Both the position numbers and the translations under genes were made by a program. This document shows positions 1 to 7,525 of a stretch of DNA of 42,884 nucleotides, piece by piece (position 1 is the stretch's first letter; every line of letters begins with the position of its first letter). The stretch spans positions 1 to 42,884 of the forward strand of contig JANQFL010000092.1 in NCBI GenBank assembly GCA_028277845.1, read 5' to 3'. The stretch is from Sneathiellales bacterium (GTDB lineage Bacteria > Pseudomonadota > Alphaproteobacteria > JANQFL01). The notes under the pieces are model-generated. The model ran no database searches. It was not told the DNA's origin and was given only the letters and a program-made list of their open reading frames with translations.

Positions 1-62
1 TTGGCGCCAAGACGCCCGTCCCTCCGGGTTTCCGAGCGGCCGCCCCCCACGGCGTCAGACGG

Positions 63-159
63 CTTGCGCGATGCACCACATCGCGCTGCCCCGTCTTCCT
101 GGTGGATGAGCAGGCCGCTCGAGAAACAGAATGGTTCCGTCTAAGGATGAAACGCTCTA
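63..159 (-). repeat. Dispersed gene-end repeat, copy 1 (full length)
   Basis: Read on the minus strand this 97-base unit begins TAGAGC, runs through a core containing ATTCTGTTTCTCGAGCGGCC, then a second module (CATCCACCAGGAAGACGGGG), and ends with a hairpin GCGCGATG-5 nt-CATCGCGC followed by AAG. It aligns almost base for base with 42787-42884, with one single-base indel. Its first three bases are the TAG stop codon of the regulator at 157-1143. Bases 1-62, beyond it, hold a perfect palindrome TTGGCGCCAA at 1-10 and an opposite-facing GAGCGGCC at 34-41, so the repeated unit may extend further outward. Its role is unknown; a 3'-end RNA structure or terminator is possible. Confidence 0.9.
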
Positions 160-1143
160 GGAGAACGTGTCTTTCGGATTTTTGCTTTGGCGGCGGGTTT
201 CGATTGGCGGATATCCAAAATACGTCCGGTAGGCGCGGCTGAGGATCGCCGCACTGGAAAAGCCCGTGCGAGCGGCGATATCAGCGACGGTCTGACCGGT
301 CTCCAGCAATAGATGCCGCGCCGCGCCGAGCCGCATTGCACGATAATACTGGGTTGGCGTAACGGCGAGCGTTGCGGCAAAAGAGCGCTCTAATCTGCGT
401 TGTGAGCAACCCGCACGCCGGGCAATCTCCGGAATGGCCAATGGGTCTTCCACGGCTTCTTCCATGACCGCGATGGCGCGCGCCACATCCGGCGCCCGGG
501 CAATAAATGGTGCGGACAGAGGGACGCGCTGCGGCAGTTCGGCCTGATGTTCGGTGTCGTAAAGAAACAACCGCATGACGTCGATCGCCAAAGCATCGCC
601 CAATCGTTCCCGCACCAGCCGCAACATCAGATCGAGAACGGCGGTCGCACCGCCGGCGGTGATGCGGTCACGGTCGCGGACGTAGCGTTCGCCGCTGACC
701 TCAATCTCGGGGAAGTCCTCTTCCAGCCGTGTCGACTCCTGCCAGTGGATGGTGGCGCGGTAGCCGTCCAGCAGGCCGGCATCGGCCAGCAGCCAAGGGC
801 CCGTATCGAGGCCGCCCAGCACCGGCACAGACCGCGCCGTGCGTCGCAGACGGGCCTTGAACGCCGACGTCGCGAAGCGGTCGTAGCCGTAGCTGGCGAT
901 CACGAAGAGAGCATCGCATCCACTCAACGACTCCAATCCGCCATCGACCGCGACGTGTACCGCGCTGGACGAGGCGACCGGTTCGCCGTCCATCGAAACC
1001 AGCGACCAGTGGTAGTGCGCGCCATCCGCCAAAGTATTGGCGGCGCGCAACGGTTCCACCGCGTTGGCAAGGCACAGGGTGCTGAACTCAGGCAGCAGGA
1101 GAAAGCCGAAACGCTGCAGCGGATTTGTCGAATGACGTGACAT
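157..1143 (-). CDS. cdhR: GlxA-family AraC transcriptional regulator, CdhR-like
   Basis: The 328-residue protein has an N-terminal DJ-1/PfpI-type (class I glutamine amidotransferase-like) ligand-binding domain over roughly the first 180 residues. A C-terminal AraC-type double helix-turn-helix follows (IPEIARRAGCSQRRLERSFA and VADIAARTGFSSAAILSRAY). This is the architecture of the carnitine and glycine-betaine regulators CdhR and GbdR. The gene is divergent from the DUF849 gene at 1221, as expected for a CdhR that activates a carnitine operon. I chose the ATG at 1143 because the frame continues upstream only to a TTG at 1161, and family members usually start a few residues before the RFGFLLLP strand. 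No clear Shine-Dalgarno is visible. The stop codon is supplied by repeat copy 1. The specific carnitine role is inferred from the neighbours. Confidence 0.88.
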   Translation of the reverse strand: MSRHSTNPLQRFGFLLLPEFSTLCLANAVEPLRAANTLADGAHYHWSLVSMDGEPVASSSAVHVAVDGGLESLSGCDALFVIASYGYDRFATSAFKARLRRTARSVPVLGGLDTGPWLLADAGLLDGYRATIHWQESTRLEEDFPEIEVSGERYVRDRDRITAGGATAVLDLMLRLVRERLGDALAIDVMRLFLYDTEHQAELPQRVPLSAPFIARAPDVARAIAVMEEAVEDPLAIPEIARRAGCSQRRLERSFAATLAVTPTQYYRAMRLGAARHLLLETGQTVADIAARTGFSSAAILSRAYRTYFGYPPIETRRQSKNPKDTFS

Positions 1144-1153
1144 ATTTGTCGAA
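1123..1153. promoter_or_regulatory. Direct-repeat operator candidate for the GlxA/AraC regulator
   Basis: Two identical 10-base units ATTTGTCGAA lie at 1123-1132 and 1144-1153. They are spaced 21 bases start to start, two helical turns, in direct orientation as AraC-family dimers prefer. One unit abuts the ATG of cdhR at 1143 and the other lies inside its first codons. The divergent cdhC gene begins at 1221. Binding here would place the regulator over its own start and upstream of cdhC, consistent with autoregulation plus activation. The repeats are seen directly; the operator role is inferred. Confidence 0.55.
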
Positions 1154-1220
1154 AAGTGCAAAGCGAACGGCCCATACTGCCCTTAACGTTATCCGATAAT
1201 CAACCGCAGGCGGGATCGAC

Positions 1221-2126
1221 ATGAACTGGGAGGTTTTCATCACGTGCGCCGTGACCGGCGCGGGGGACACGGCGGACAAAAGCGACAAGGTGCCGGTCAC
1301 GCCGGCCGAGATCGCCGATTCGGCCCTCGAGGCGGCGGAGGCGGGGGCGTCCATCGCCCACATCCACGTGCGCGATCCAGCAACCGGGACCGGCGCGCGC
1401 GATCCGGATCTTTACGCCGAAGTGGTCGAACGGGTACGGGCCGGCAATACGGACGTTGTGCTCAACCTGACCGCCGGCATGGGTGGCGATATGGTGTTCG
1501 GCTCGGCCGAGCAGCCACTGCCGCTGAACGAAGCGGGTACCGACATGGCGGGTGCGTTCGAGCGGCTCGACCATGTGCGCCGACTGTTGCCCGAGATCTG
1601 CACCCTGGATTGCGGCTCCATGAACTTCGCCGCGGGCGGCGACTACGTCATGACCAATACGCCGGACATGCTGCGCGCCATGGCCCGCGAAGTGCAGGCG
1701 CTCGGCGTGCGGCCCGAGATCGAGGTGTTCGACACCGGACATCTGGTGCTGGCCAAGCAACTGGTGGCGGAGGGGCTGATCGACGATCCGGTGATGATCC
1801 AGCTCTGCATGGGTATTCCCTATGGCGCGCCCGACGATCCGCGCACGCTGCAGGCCATGGCCGACGCGGTGCCGGACGAATGGGTGTTCTCGGCCTTTTC
1901 CATCGGCCGCATGCAGTTGCCGTATGTGGCTCAAGCGGTGCTGGCCGGCGGCAACGTGCGGGTGGGGCTCGAGGACAATCTCTATTTGTCGCGCGGCGAA
2001 CTGGCGAGCAACGGCCAACTGGTCGAACGGGCACGCATAATCCTCGAGGCCATGAACGTCCGCGTGATGGCGCCCGACGAAGTGCGCGACAAGCTCAATC
2101 TGGTCAAGCGAGGGCCGGGCACATGA
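1221..2126 (+). CDS. cdhC: DUF849 beta-keto acid cleavage enzyme, 3-dehydrocarnitine cleavage (CdhC-like)
   Basis: This 301-residue protein covers a complete BKACE/DUF849 TIM barrel. The zinc-binding HIH motif is visible (His47 and His49 in AHIHVRDP), as is the late acidic ligand in RVGLEDNLYL (Glu251). BKACE enzymes condense a beta-keto acid with acetyl-CoA and release acetoacetate plus a new CoA ester. In carnitine clusters the substrate is 3-dehydrocarnitine and the products are acetoacetate and betainyl-CoA. Substrate assignment rests on the CdhR-like regulator, the carnitine dehydrogenase-thioesterase at 3919 and the gamma-butyrobetaine dioxygenase at 5427. The start is preceded by AGGCGGG about 8 bases upstream. 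The stop overlaps the next gene's start (ATGA), indicating translational coupling. Confidence 0.88.
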   Translation: MNWEVFITCAVTGAGDTADKSDKVPVTPAEIADSALEAAEAGASIAHIHVRDPATGTGARDPDLYAEVVERVRAGNTDVVLNLTAGMGGDMVFGSAEQPLPLNEAGTDMAGAFERLDHVRRLLPEICTLDCGSMNFAAGGDYVMTNTPDMLRAMAREVQALGVRPEIEVFDTGHLVLAKQLVAEGLIDDPVMIQLCMGIPYGAPDDPRTLQAMADAVPDEWVFSAFSIGRMQLPYVAQAVLAGGNVRVGLEDNLYLSRGELASNGQLVERARIILEAMNVRVMAPDEVRDKLNLVKRGPGT

Positions 2127-2950
2127 GCGAACAGGACTTCAGCGCCTTCGGCCGTATGGAGCGGGACGGCTGGGCCGAACCGGAAACGGTGGCGGCCTAT
2201 GCCTCGGGCTTTGCCACGGCGACGGAGCAATGCGTGCCGGTGATGGTGGACGCCGTTCGAGCGCGGGGCGGGTCCACGGCCCTCGATCTGTGCTGCGGCC
2301 ATGGCATCATCGCCAAGGGTTTACATGAGGCGAACGCATCGGTGACGGGTCTCGACTTTTCGCCGGCCATGCTCGATCTTGCCCGCGACGCCGTACCGGG
2401 TGCCACGTTCCTCGAAGGCGATGCCACGGATTTACCGTTCGATGACACATCCTTCGACGCCGTGACCATGGGGTTCGGAATCCTGCACATTCCGGACTCA
2501 AAGAAAGCACTCACGGAAGCCCGGCGTATCCTGAAACCGGGCGGGCGTTTCGCCTATTCCGTCTGGCACGGACCCGAATTGTCTCCGGCCTTCCGCATCG
2601 TTTTCGGCGCCGTCGCGGAACACGGCGATCCAACGGTGGCCTTGCCGCCCGGACCGGCAATACACGATTATGCGGACCCTGACATTGCCTTTCCGGTGTT
2701 GGCCGAAGCCGGTTTTTCAGACCCGGTACTCACCACGGCCGACTGTCATTGGGTGGTCGCCGACCCGGCGACACCCGTGGATCATTTCATGCAGGGTACG
2801 GTACGCGGGGCGCATCTACTACGCTCCCAGCCGGCTGACAACCTGGCCGCCATCCGGGCCGCCGTCGGCGAGGCGGTGCGGAAAGAGTTCGGTCCCGACG
2901 CGCCGTTCCGCGTACCGATCCCGGCGGCCATCGTATCCGCGGTGGCGTAA
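2123..2950 (+). CDS. Class I SAM-dependent methyltransferase
   Basis: This 275-residue protein overlaps the cdhC stop by ATGA, so it is almost certainly co-translated with it. It shows the class I Rossmann methyltransferase motifs: motif I ALDLCCGHGIIA, an acidic strand end (VTGLDFSP), and the UbiE/MenG-like GDATDLPFDDTSFDAV with a following FGILHI segment. A longer reading from 1244 is only a frame that runs back through cdhC. The substrate is not evident. Its place inside a carnitine-degradation operon suggests an action on a betaine-related compound, but that is inference. Generic small-molecule methyltransferases of this type cannot be assigned from sequence alone. Confidence 0.85.
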   Translation: MSEQDFSAFGRMERDGWAEPETVAAYASGFATATEQCVPVMVDAVRARGGSTALDLCCGHGIIAKGLHEANASVTGLDFSPAMLDLARDAVPGATFLEGDATDLPFDDTSFDAVTMGFGILHIPDSKKALTEARRILKPGGRFAYSVWHGPELSPAFRIVFGAVAEHGDPTVALPPGPAIHDYADPDIAFPVLAEAGFSDPVLTTADCHWVVADPATPVDHFMQGTVRGAHLLRSQPADNLAAIRAAVGEAVRKEFGPDAPFRVPIPAAIVSAVA

Positions 2951-2959
2951 CCCGTGCGG

Positions 2960-3787
2960 CTAACGCGCCGAACGCCGCCGCGTCATGCCAAGGCCTGCCA
3001 GTCCGACGGCGAAGAGCGCCAACGTGCCGGGTTCGGGCACCGTGATAAGCGCATCGGGTATGTACGTGAAAGCGGCGACGCTTTGGTCGGGCGCCAGAGG
3101 TGTGTCAAAGGCGTCGATGAACGAGTTGTTCAGGTTGATGAGGTCGTTCAGCGTGTCGAAGCGCGTCACAATCTGCCCGTTGGCGCCGCCAGGGTCCAGT
3201 TCGGTGATCAAGTAATAGTGGCTGCCGTCGAAGGTCAGGCCGCCGATGCTCTGGTCAAAGGCGAGGGTGGCCATGGAGTGAAGACCGGAGCTGTTCAAGG
3301 CGATCAAGTCGGCCAGGGAATCGTAGACAGCGAGGAGTTGGCTGTTGGCGCTGCCGGGGTCCAACTCGGTGATCATGATGTATTGGCTGCCGTTGTAGGT
3401 CAGCCCGCGGATACTTTGATCGAACGCCAGCGTCGCCATCGCATGAATGGTGCCGCCGCTCAACGAGACCAAATCGGCATAGGAATTGTAGACGCCGAGC
3501 AGTTGTGTGTTAACGCCGCCGGGGTCCGATTCGGTGATCAGAATGAACTGGCTGCCGTCGTAAGTCAGTCCGCCGATGCTTTGATCCGGCGCCACAGGCC
3601 CGAAGGACTCAAGATTCAGTCCGTTCAGGGCGATCACGTCGGGGATCGATGCGTATTGGTTAATCAGCTGGCCGTTGGCGCTGCCCGGATCCAGCTCGGT
3701 GATCAGCGAAAAGACAGGGGCCGCCACCGCTTTGAACGAGAAGACGATCGTGACACTCGCAAGCAACAAAACGTTTCTAATCGACAT
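2960..3787 (-). CDS. PEP-CTERM-sorted secreted protein with four 55-residue repeats
   Basis: The start ATG at 3787 gives a 275-residue precursor with an N-terminal signal peptide (MSIRNVLLLASVTIVFSFKAVAA). Four consecutive repeats of exactly 55 residues follow, each opening with a [L/I]ITE.DPG motif and ending near DQSIGGLTYDGS. The C-terminus is a textbook PEP-CTERM sorting signal: VPEPG, a hydrophobic segment and a basic tail (TRRRSAR). Known PEP-CTERM proteins are processed by an exosortase (EpsH-type) and associated with extracellular polysaccharide. No exosortase gene is in this window. The gene lies antisense between two parts of the carnitine island, only 9 bases past the methyltransferase stop. 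Its function is unknown. Confidence 0.85.
   Translation of the reverse strand: MSIRNVLLLASVTIVFSFKAVAAPVFSLITELDPGSANGQLINQYASIPDVIALNGLNLESFGPVAPDQSIGGLTYDGSQFILITESDPGGVNTQLLGVYNSYADLVSLSGGTIHAMATLAFDQSIRGLTYNGSQYIMITELDPGSANSQLLAVYDSLADLIALNSSGLHSMATLAFDQSIGGLTFDGSHYYLITELDPGGANGQIVTRFDTLNDLINLNNSFIDAFDTPLAPDQSVAAFTYIPDALITVPEPGTLALFAVGLAGLGMTRRRSAR
3053..3712 (-). repeat. Four tandem 165-base coding repeats in the PEP-CTERM gene
   Basis: The translated region divides into four units of 55 residues with no gaps, which is 165 bases each. The most alike units are the second and third, sharing LLxVY, HxMATLAFDQSIxGLT and similar blocks. The fourth is the most diverged (AFDTPLAPDQSVAAFTY). 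The spacing is invariant, so duplication was by whole units. Units this uniform resemble beta-strand or propeller blades, but no fold is assigned. Confidence 0.85.
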
Positions 3788-3854
3788 AATCAAACACCAC
3801 CCTATTGGAACGAACTCCGCATCGCCGGGTTGAAGGCGACCAACGATAAGAAAC

Positions 3855-3878
3855 ATCCCGGGCGGGATACTTGTACAA
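3855..3878. promoter_or_regulatory. Paired palindromes between the PEP-CTERM gene and cdhA
   Basis: In the divergent region before cdhA (3919) two palindromes lie two bases apart: ATCCCG-GG-CGGGAT at 3855-3868 and TTGTACAA at 3871-3878. They are 40-65 bases upstream of the cdhA start and about 70-90 bases from the PEP-CTERM start, a position suited to an operator. No regulator can be named. Confidence 0.3.
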
Positions 3879-3918
3879 AACGGCCATCCGGTGGCCGGCC
3901 TGGCATAGGGAGGGCCGG

Positions 3919-5412
3919 ATGAGCGTCGCCGGCATCCGCCAGGCCGCCTGTATCGGCGGTGGTGTCATCGGTGCCGGGTGGGCGGCCCGGTTGGCCTGGC
4001 ACGGCATCGATGTGACTGTTTGCGATCCACATCCCGAGGCCGAGCGGCGCGTCCGCACGGTCATTGAAAACGCCGAGAGAGCGCTCACCCAACTTTGGGG
4101 CGGACCGGTGAGTGAACGGGGCGCCGTCAACTTCACGGATGACATCGAAATTGCCGTAAAAGATGCTGATATCATTCAGGAAAGTGCGCCAGAGAATATG
4201 GCGGTCAAACACGCCATTTTGGCCGAAGTCGACCGCTATGCGTCGGCTGAAGCGCTGGTTTGCACGTCCACGTCGGGCCTGCGGCCGACGGAATTGCAGT
4301 CGGTCATGGAGCGGCCGGGACGTTTCCTCGTGGGCCATCCGTTCAACCCGGTTTATCTGCTGCCCCTGGTCGAAGTGTGCGGCGGTGATCGAACCGACTC
4401 GGAGAGTATCGAACGGGCCATGGCAGTATACCGCGCGCTTGGCATGCAGCCCCTGCACGTGCGGACCGAAATCGACGGCTTCCTCGCCGACCGGCTGATG
4501 GAAGCCCTGTGGCGCGAGGCGCTCTGGCTGGTCAACGACGACGTTGCCACGGTGGCCGAGGTCGACGACGCCATCCGCTACGGCGCCGGTTTGCGCTGGG
4601 CCATGATGGGCACCTTCATGACCTACCGCATCGCCGGCGGCGAGGGCGGCATGCGCCACTTCATCAGCCAATTCGGACCGGCACTGCAGTGGCCATGGAC
4701 CAAACTGACGGATGTGCCGGAAATGACCGACGCCTTGATCGACAAGATCGCCGGCCAATCGGACATACAGGCCGACGGTGCCGACGTGCGCGACCTGGAA
4801 CGTCAGCGCGACGATGGACTGGTCGCCATCCTGCAGGCGCTGAAACCCCACGGTATCGGCGCGGGCGCGGTGGTGGCCGCACAGGAGAGGGCACGGGTCG
4901 GCGCCCGCGCGGCCGAGACGCCGGACCTGTCGCGCGCCCAGCCGCTGCGTCTGCATACGGCGCAAGTGCTTCCCGGGTGGACCGATTACAACGGTCATAT
5001 GACCGAATACCGCTATTTGCAGGTGTTCGGCGATGCCGCCGACGCCCTGTTCGCGGCCATCGGTGTCGATGCGGCGTACCTTGATGCCGGACACAGCTAT
5101 TACACGGTGGAAAGCCACTTGCGCCACCTGGCGGAAGCGTCGGCGGGGGAGGCGCTGCACGTGGAGACCCAGCTGCTGAGCCACGACGCCAAGCGCCTGC
5201 ACGTCTTTCATCGCCTGATCGGTTCTGACGGCGGCACTCCGGTAGCTACCGCCGAGCAGATGTATCTGCATGTGAACACGGAGAGCGGACGCACCTGTCC
5301 GGCGCCCGCCGAAGTGATGGACCGGCTGCAGACACTGTCCGCGGCCCATGTCGGGCTGCCGTGGCCCGACGGCGCCGGCCGGTCCGTCGGTCTGTCAAAG
5401 AACAGGACTTGA
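3919..5412 (+). CDS. cdhA: L-carnitine dehydrogenase / betainyl-CoA thioesterase fusion
   Basis: The ATG at 3919 follows AGGGAGGG and gives 497 residues. The N-terminal ~320 residues are a 3-hydroxyacyl-CoA dehydrogenase-like NAD enzyme. It has the dinucleotide motif GGGVIGAG (residues 13-20), the STSGLRPTELQ loop and HPFNPVYLLPLVEV, as in L-carnitine 3-dehydrogenase. From about residue 340 a 4HBT hot-dog thioesterase domain follows (PGWTDYNGHMTEYRYL, around residues 351-366), matching the separate CdhB thioesterase of pseudomonads. The two halves would oxidise carnitine to 3-dehydrocarnitine and hydrolyse betainyl-CoA to glycine betaine, acting on either side of the CdhC reaction. Such fusions are known in alphaproteobacteria. 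The dioxygenase gene begins 14 bases downstream. Confidence 0.9.
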   Translation: MSVAGIRQAACIGGGVIGAGWAARLAWHGIDVTVCDPHPEAERRVRTVIENAERALTQLWGGPVSERGAVNFTDDIEIAVKDADIIQESAPENMAVKHAILAEVDRYASAEALVCTSTSGLRPTELQSVMERPGRFLVGHPFNPVYLLPLVEVCGGDRTDSESIERAMAVYRALGMQPLHVRTEIDGFLADRLMEALWREALWLVNDDVATVAEVDDAIRYGAGLRWAMMGTFMTYRIAGGEGGMRHFISQFGPALQWPWTKLTDVPEMTDALIDKIAGQSDIQADGADVRDLERQRDDGLVAILQALKPHGIGAGAVVAAQERARVGARAAETPDLSRAQPLRLHTAQVLPGWTDYNGHMTEYRYLQVFGDAADALFAAIGVDAAYLDAGHSYYTVESHLRHLAEASAGEALHVETQLLSHDAKRLHVFHRLIGSDGGTPVATAEQMYLHVNTESGRTCPAPAEVMDRLQTLSAAHVGLPWPDGAGRSVGLSKNRT

Positions 5413-5426
5413 GTGGAGCCATTGTC

Positions 5427-6602
5427 ATGACCGAACTCGCACCCATTCCCGATTTCAACGTCTATCCGGTACGCGCCACGATCGAGCGGGCCGAATCCTG
5501 GGACACCGGTGCGCAAGTGTTTTGGAGCGACGGGCACGTCAGCCGCTATCACGGCCTGTGGCTGCGCGACAACTGCCCGTGCGCCGAATGCGTCAATCCG
5601 GAAACGCTGGAACAGGTGTTCGACATCTCGACCGTGCCCGACGACCTTGCCGCCGCCTCGGTGGCGGTGGACGATGCCGGTTCGCTGACGGTCGCATGGC
5701 CCGATGGCCACACCAGCCGCCATCATCCCGGCTGGTTGCGGGCCCATTGCTATTCCGCGCCGCCTGTGGTCGAGGGGATGGTGCAAAGCTGGGGCAGCGA
5801 TTTCGTCGTTCCGGAATTCGACGGCCGCGACGTGCTCGACAATGACGACGCGTTGCTGGCCTGGCTCGAAGCCCTGCATGCCCACGGCCTGGCATTGCTG
5901 CGGAACTGCCCGTTGGACGATGGGTCCGTCGAGTGGTTCGCCGATCGCATTTCGTTTCTGCGTCAGACCAACTTCGGCCGGGTCTTCGACGTGATGACCA
6001 AGGCCGATCCCGATTCCAGTGCCTATCTGTCTATCGAGCTGCCGCTGCATGTGGACCTGCCGACCCGCGAGTTGCAACCCGGCCTGCAATTCCTGCTCTG
6101 TCATGTCAATAACGCGTCCGGCGGCGACAGCATCATGGCTGACGGGTTCCGCATTGCCGAGACCCTGCGCGACGAGGAACCACATCACTTTAAGGTTCTG
6201 TCAACCCTACCCATGGAGTTCCGCAACCGGGCCAAGACCAGCGACTACCGTCAGCGGGTGCCGGCGATTCGCCTGAACGATGACGGGTCCATTCATGAAA
6301 TCCGCGTCGGCAACTTTCTGCGCGGGCCTCAGCACGTGGATGAGGCCGACATGCCCAGGCTGTATGCCGCCTACCGCCGCTTCATCGCCATGACCAGGGA
6401 AGACCGTTTTCGCGTTACGTTTCGGTTGGATAGCGGCATCATGGCTACATTCGACAATCGCCGTGTCCTGCATGCCAGGACGGCATTTGATCCTGCCAGC
6501 GGCGATCGACGCTTGCAGGGCTGCTACATAGATACGGACGAATTGAATTCAAGGTTACGTATCCTGCGGCGCATGGCCGCACGCGCGCATGCATCGGCCT
6601 GA
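5427..6602 (+). CDS. Gamma-butyrobetaine dioxygenase (TauD/BBOX family)
   Basis: Starting at the ATG at 5427, the protein is 391 residues, the family's usual length. The N-terminal zinc module is complete: CPCAEC (Cys50, Cys52, Cys55) plus a histidine in SRHHPGW (residues 98-102). The catalytic Fe(II)/2-oxoglutarate domain has HVD (His208, Asp210), a distal His349 in VLHARTAF, and a 2-oxoglutarate-binding arginine in GDRRLQG (361-362). The reaction is hydroxylation of gamma-butyrobetaine to L-carnitine. That feeds the dehydrogenase encoded immediately upstream, so the operon can use gamma-butyrobetaine as well as carnitine. Trimethyllysine dioxygenase is a close relative, but the bacterial context favours butyrobetaine. 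Confidence 0.9.
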   Translation: MTELAPIPDFNVYPVRATIERAESWDTGAQVFWSDGHVSRYHGLWLRDNCPCAECVNPETLEQVFDISTVPDDLAAASVAVDDAGSLTVAWPDGHTSRHHPGWLRAHCYSAPPVVEGMVQSWGSDFVVPEFDGRDVLDNDDALLAWLEALHAHGLALLRNCPLDDGSVEWFADRISFLRQTNFGRVFDVMTKADPDSSAYLSIELPLHVDLPTRELQPGLQFLLCHVNNASGGDSIMADGFRIAETLRDEEPHHFKVLSTLPMEFRNRAKTSDYRQRVPAIRLNDDGSIHEIRVGNFLRGPQHVDEADMPRLYAAYRRFIAMTREDRFRVTFRLDSGIMATFDNRRVLHARTAFDPASGDRRLQGCYIDTDELNSRLRILRRMAARAHASA

Positions 6603-6730
6603 TTGGTCTGTGTTCTCATGGAGCCAGCCATTGGTGAATTCTGCCGAAGTCGCTACCATGAGTTCACGCACGGCACGCCTCACGGGCGCCGTGAGCTGGG
6701 ATTTACCGCGACAGGGCCGTTCAGGAAACG

Positions 6731-7495
6731 ATGACGTCGCTACAGTTACGCCGCATAAGGCGCGTAGCCAGTCTTTGGCCATGCTCCCTGTTGCTAGGCA
6801 TCGGCCTTGCCCACGCTGAAATCTTGGACCCATGTCGCGGCAATGTTGCGATACCGGGTCCGGGAGATCCGCCAAGGGTTTCAGTTCTCCGGGATAACCA
6901 AATCGGTGGCGAATGTGTTCCCAGTCCGCCGTCTCCCGCTGCTTTGACCGTCATTCTGTCGGGACGGTTGCCCGCGTCCATCACAACGGATCAGTTGGCT
7001 TCACAATTCGGCGCCATGTCTGTGATGAGCGGATTGGTCTACTGGTCGGTGTCGGATCAAAACTGGAGGACATTGGTCGAAGCGGCTTACGCGCTCGAAG
7101 ACAATGTGAGAACTTCCAAGCGACCGGATTTTTCCTCCGAAGAGATCCTCTCCGGCCAAACGCTCTTTTTTACCCAGGACGATACCCGTTCGACCGGTTT
7201 CAACATTTACACCATCACGGCCCGCGTGACAGAGCCTGATCGGTTGGTTGTCGTGATCAGAAACGAGTCACCCATTAAATTGTCGTTCGTAACGCTGTTC
7301 GAACCTGGTGCTCTGGTCAGCGTGCATCATGTGGAGCGGGGAGACGGTGGCGACTGGCACTACCAGGGTGTCAGCGTTGTTCGCGACGACATGACTTGGG
7401 CAACAAACGAGAAATCGCTGGTGAATAGAGCGGTCGCGTATTTCCGATTCCTCGCCGGACGCCCGGGAGATGACGGCCCGCCACTGGCACGATGA
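6731..7495 (+). CDS. Secreted DUF6675-like protein of unknown function
   Basis: This 254-residue protein follows a good ribosome-binding site (AGGAAA). It starts with a signal peptide (basic residues, then a hydrophobic stretch ending near GLAHA), so it is probably periplasmic. The mature part has conserved-looking blocks: an early PC...PGPGDPPRV segment, FGAMSVMSGLVYWSV, RPDFSSEEILSGQTLFFTQDD and LFEPGALVSV. These resemble the family I recall as DUF6675; this is recollection, not a search result. Two cysteines near residues 35 and 62 could form a disulfide. It lies alone, 128 bases after the dioxygenase and convergent with the sulfotransferase, and shows no link to the carnitine genes. Confidence 0.65.
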   Translation: MTSLQLRRIRRVASLWPCSLLLGIGLAHAEILDPCRGNVAIPGPGDPPRVSVLRDNQIGGECVPSPPSPAALTVILSGRLPASITTDQLASQFGAMSVMSGLVYWSVSDQNWRTLVEAAYALEDNVRTSKRPDFSSEEILSGQTLFFTQDDTRSTGFNIYTITARVTEPDRLVVVIRNESPIKLSFVTLFEPGALVSVHHVERGDGGDWHYQGVSVVRDDMTWATNEKSLVNRAVAYFRFLAGRPGDDGPPLAR

Positions 7496-7525
7496 ATATG
7501 GCGCCGGGTGCGAAGTTCGATCGAC

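Noticed and set aside
547-1140. 197-codon plus-strand frame opposite the CdhR-like gene
   Set aside because: It is the antisense shadow of a well-supported gene in GC-rich DNA and shows no domain.
2954-3922. 322-codon plus-strand frame opposite the PEP-CTERM gene
   Set aside because: It is a repetitive antisense reading of the 165-base repeats; the minus strand has the signal peptide and PEP-CTERM tail.
3802-5349. 515-codon minus-strand frame opposite the dehydrogenase fusion
   Set aside because: It is an antisense shadow; the plus-strand protein has clear catalytic motifs and the antisense one has none.
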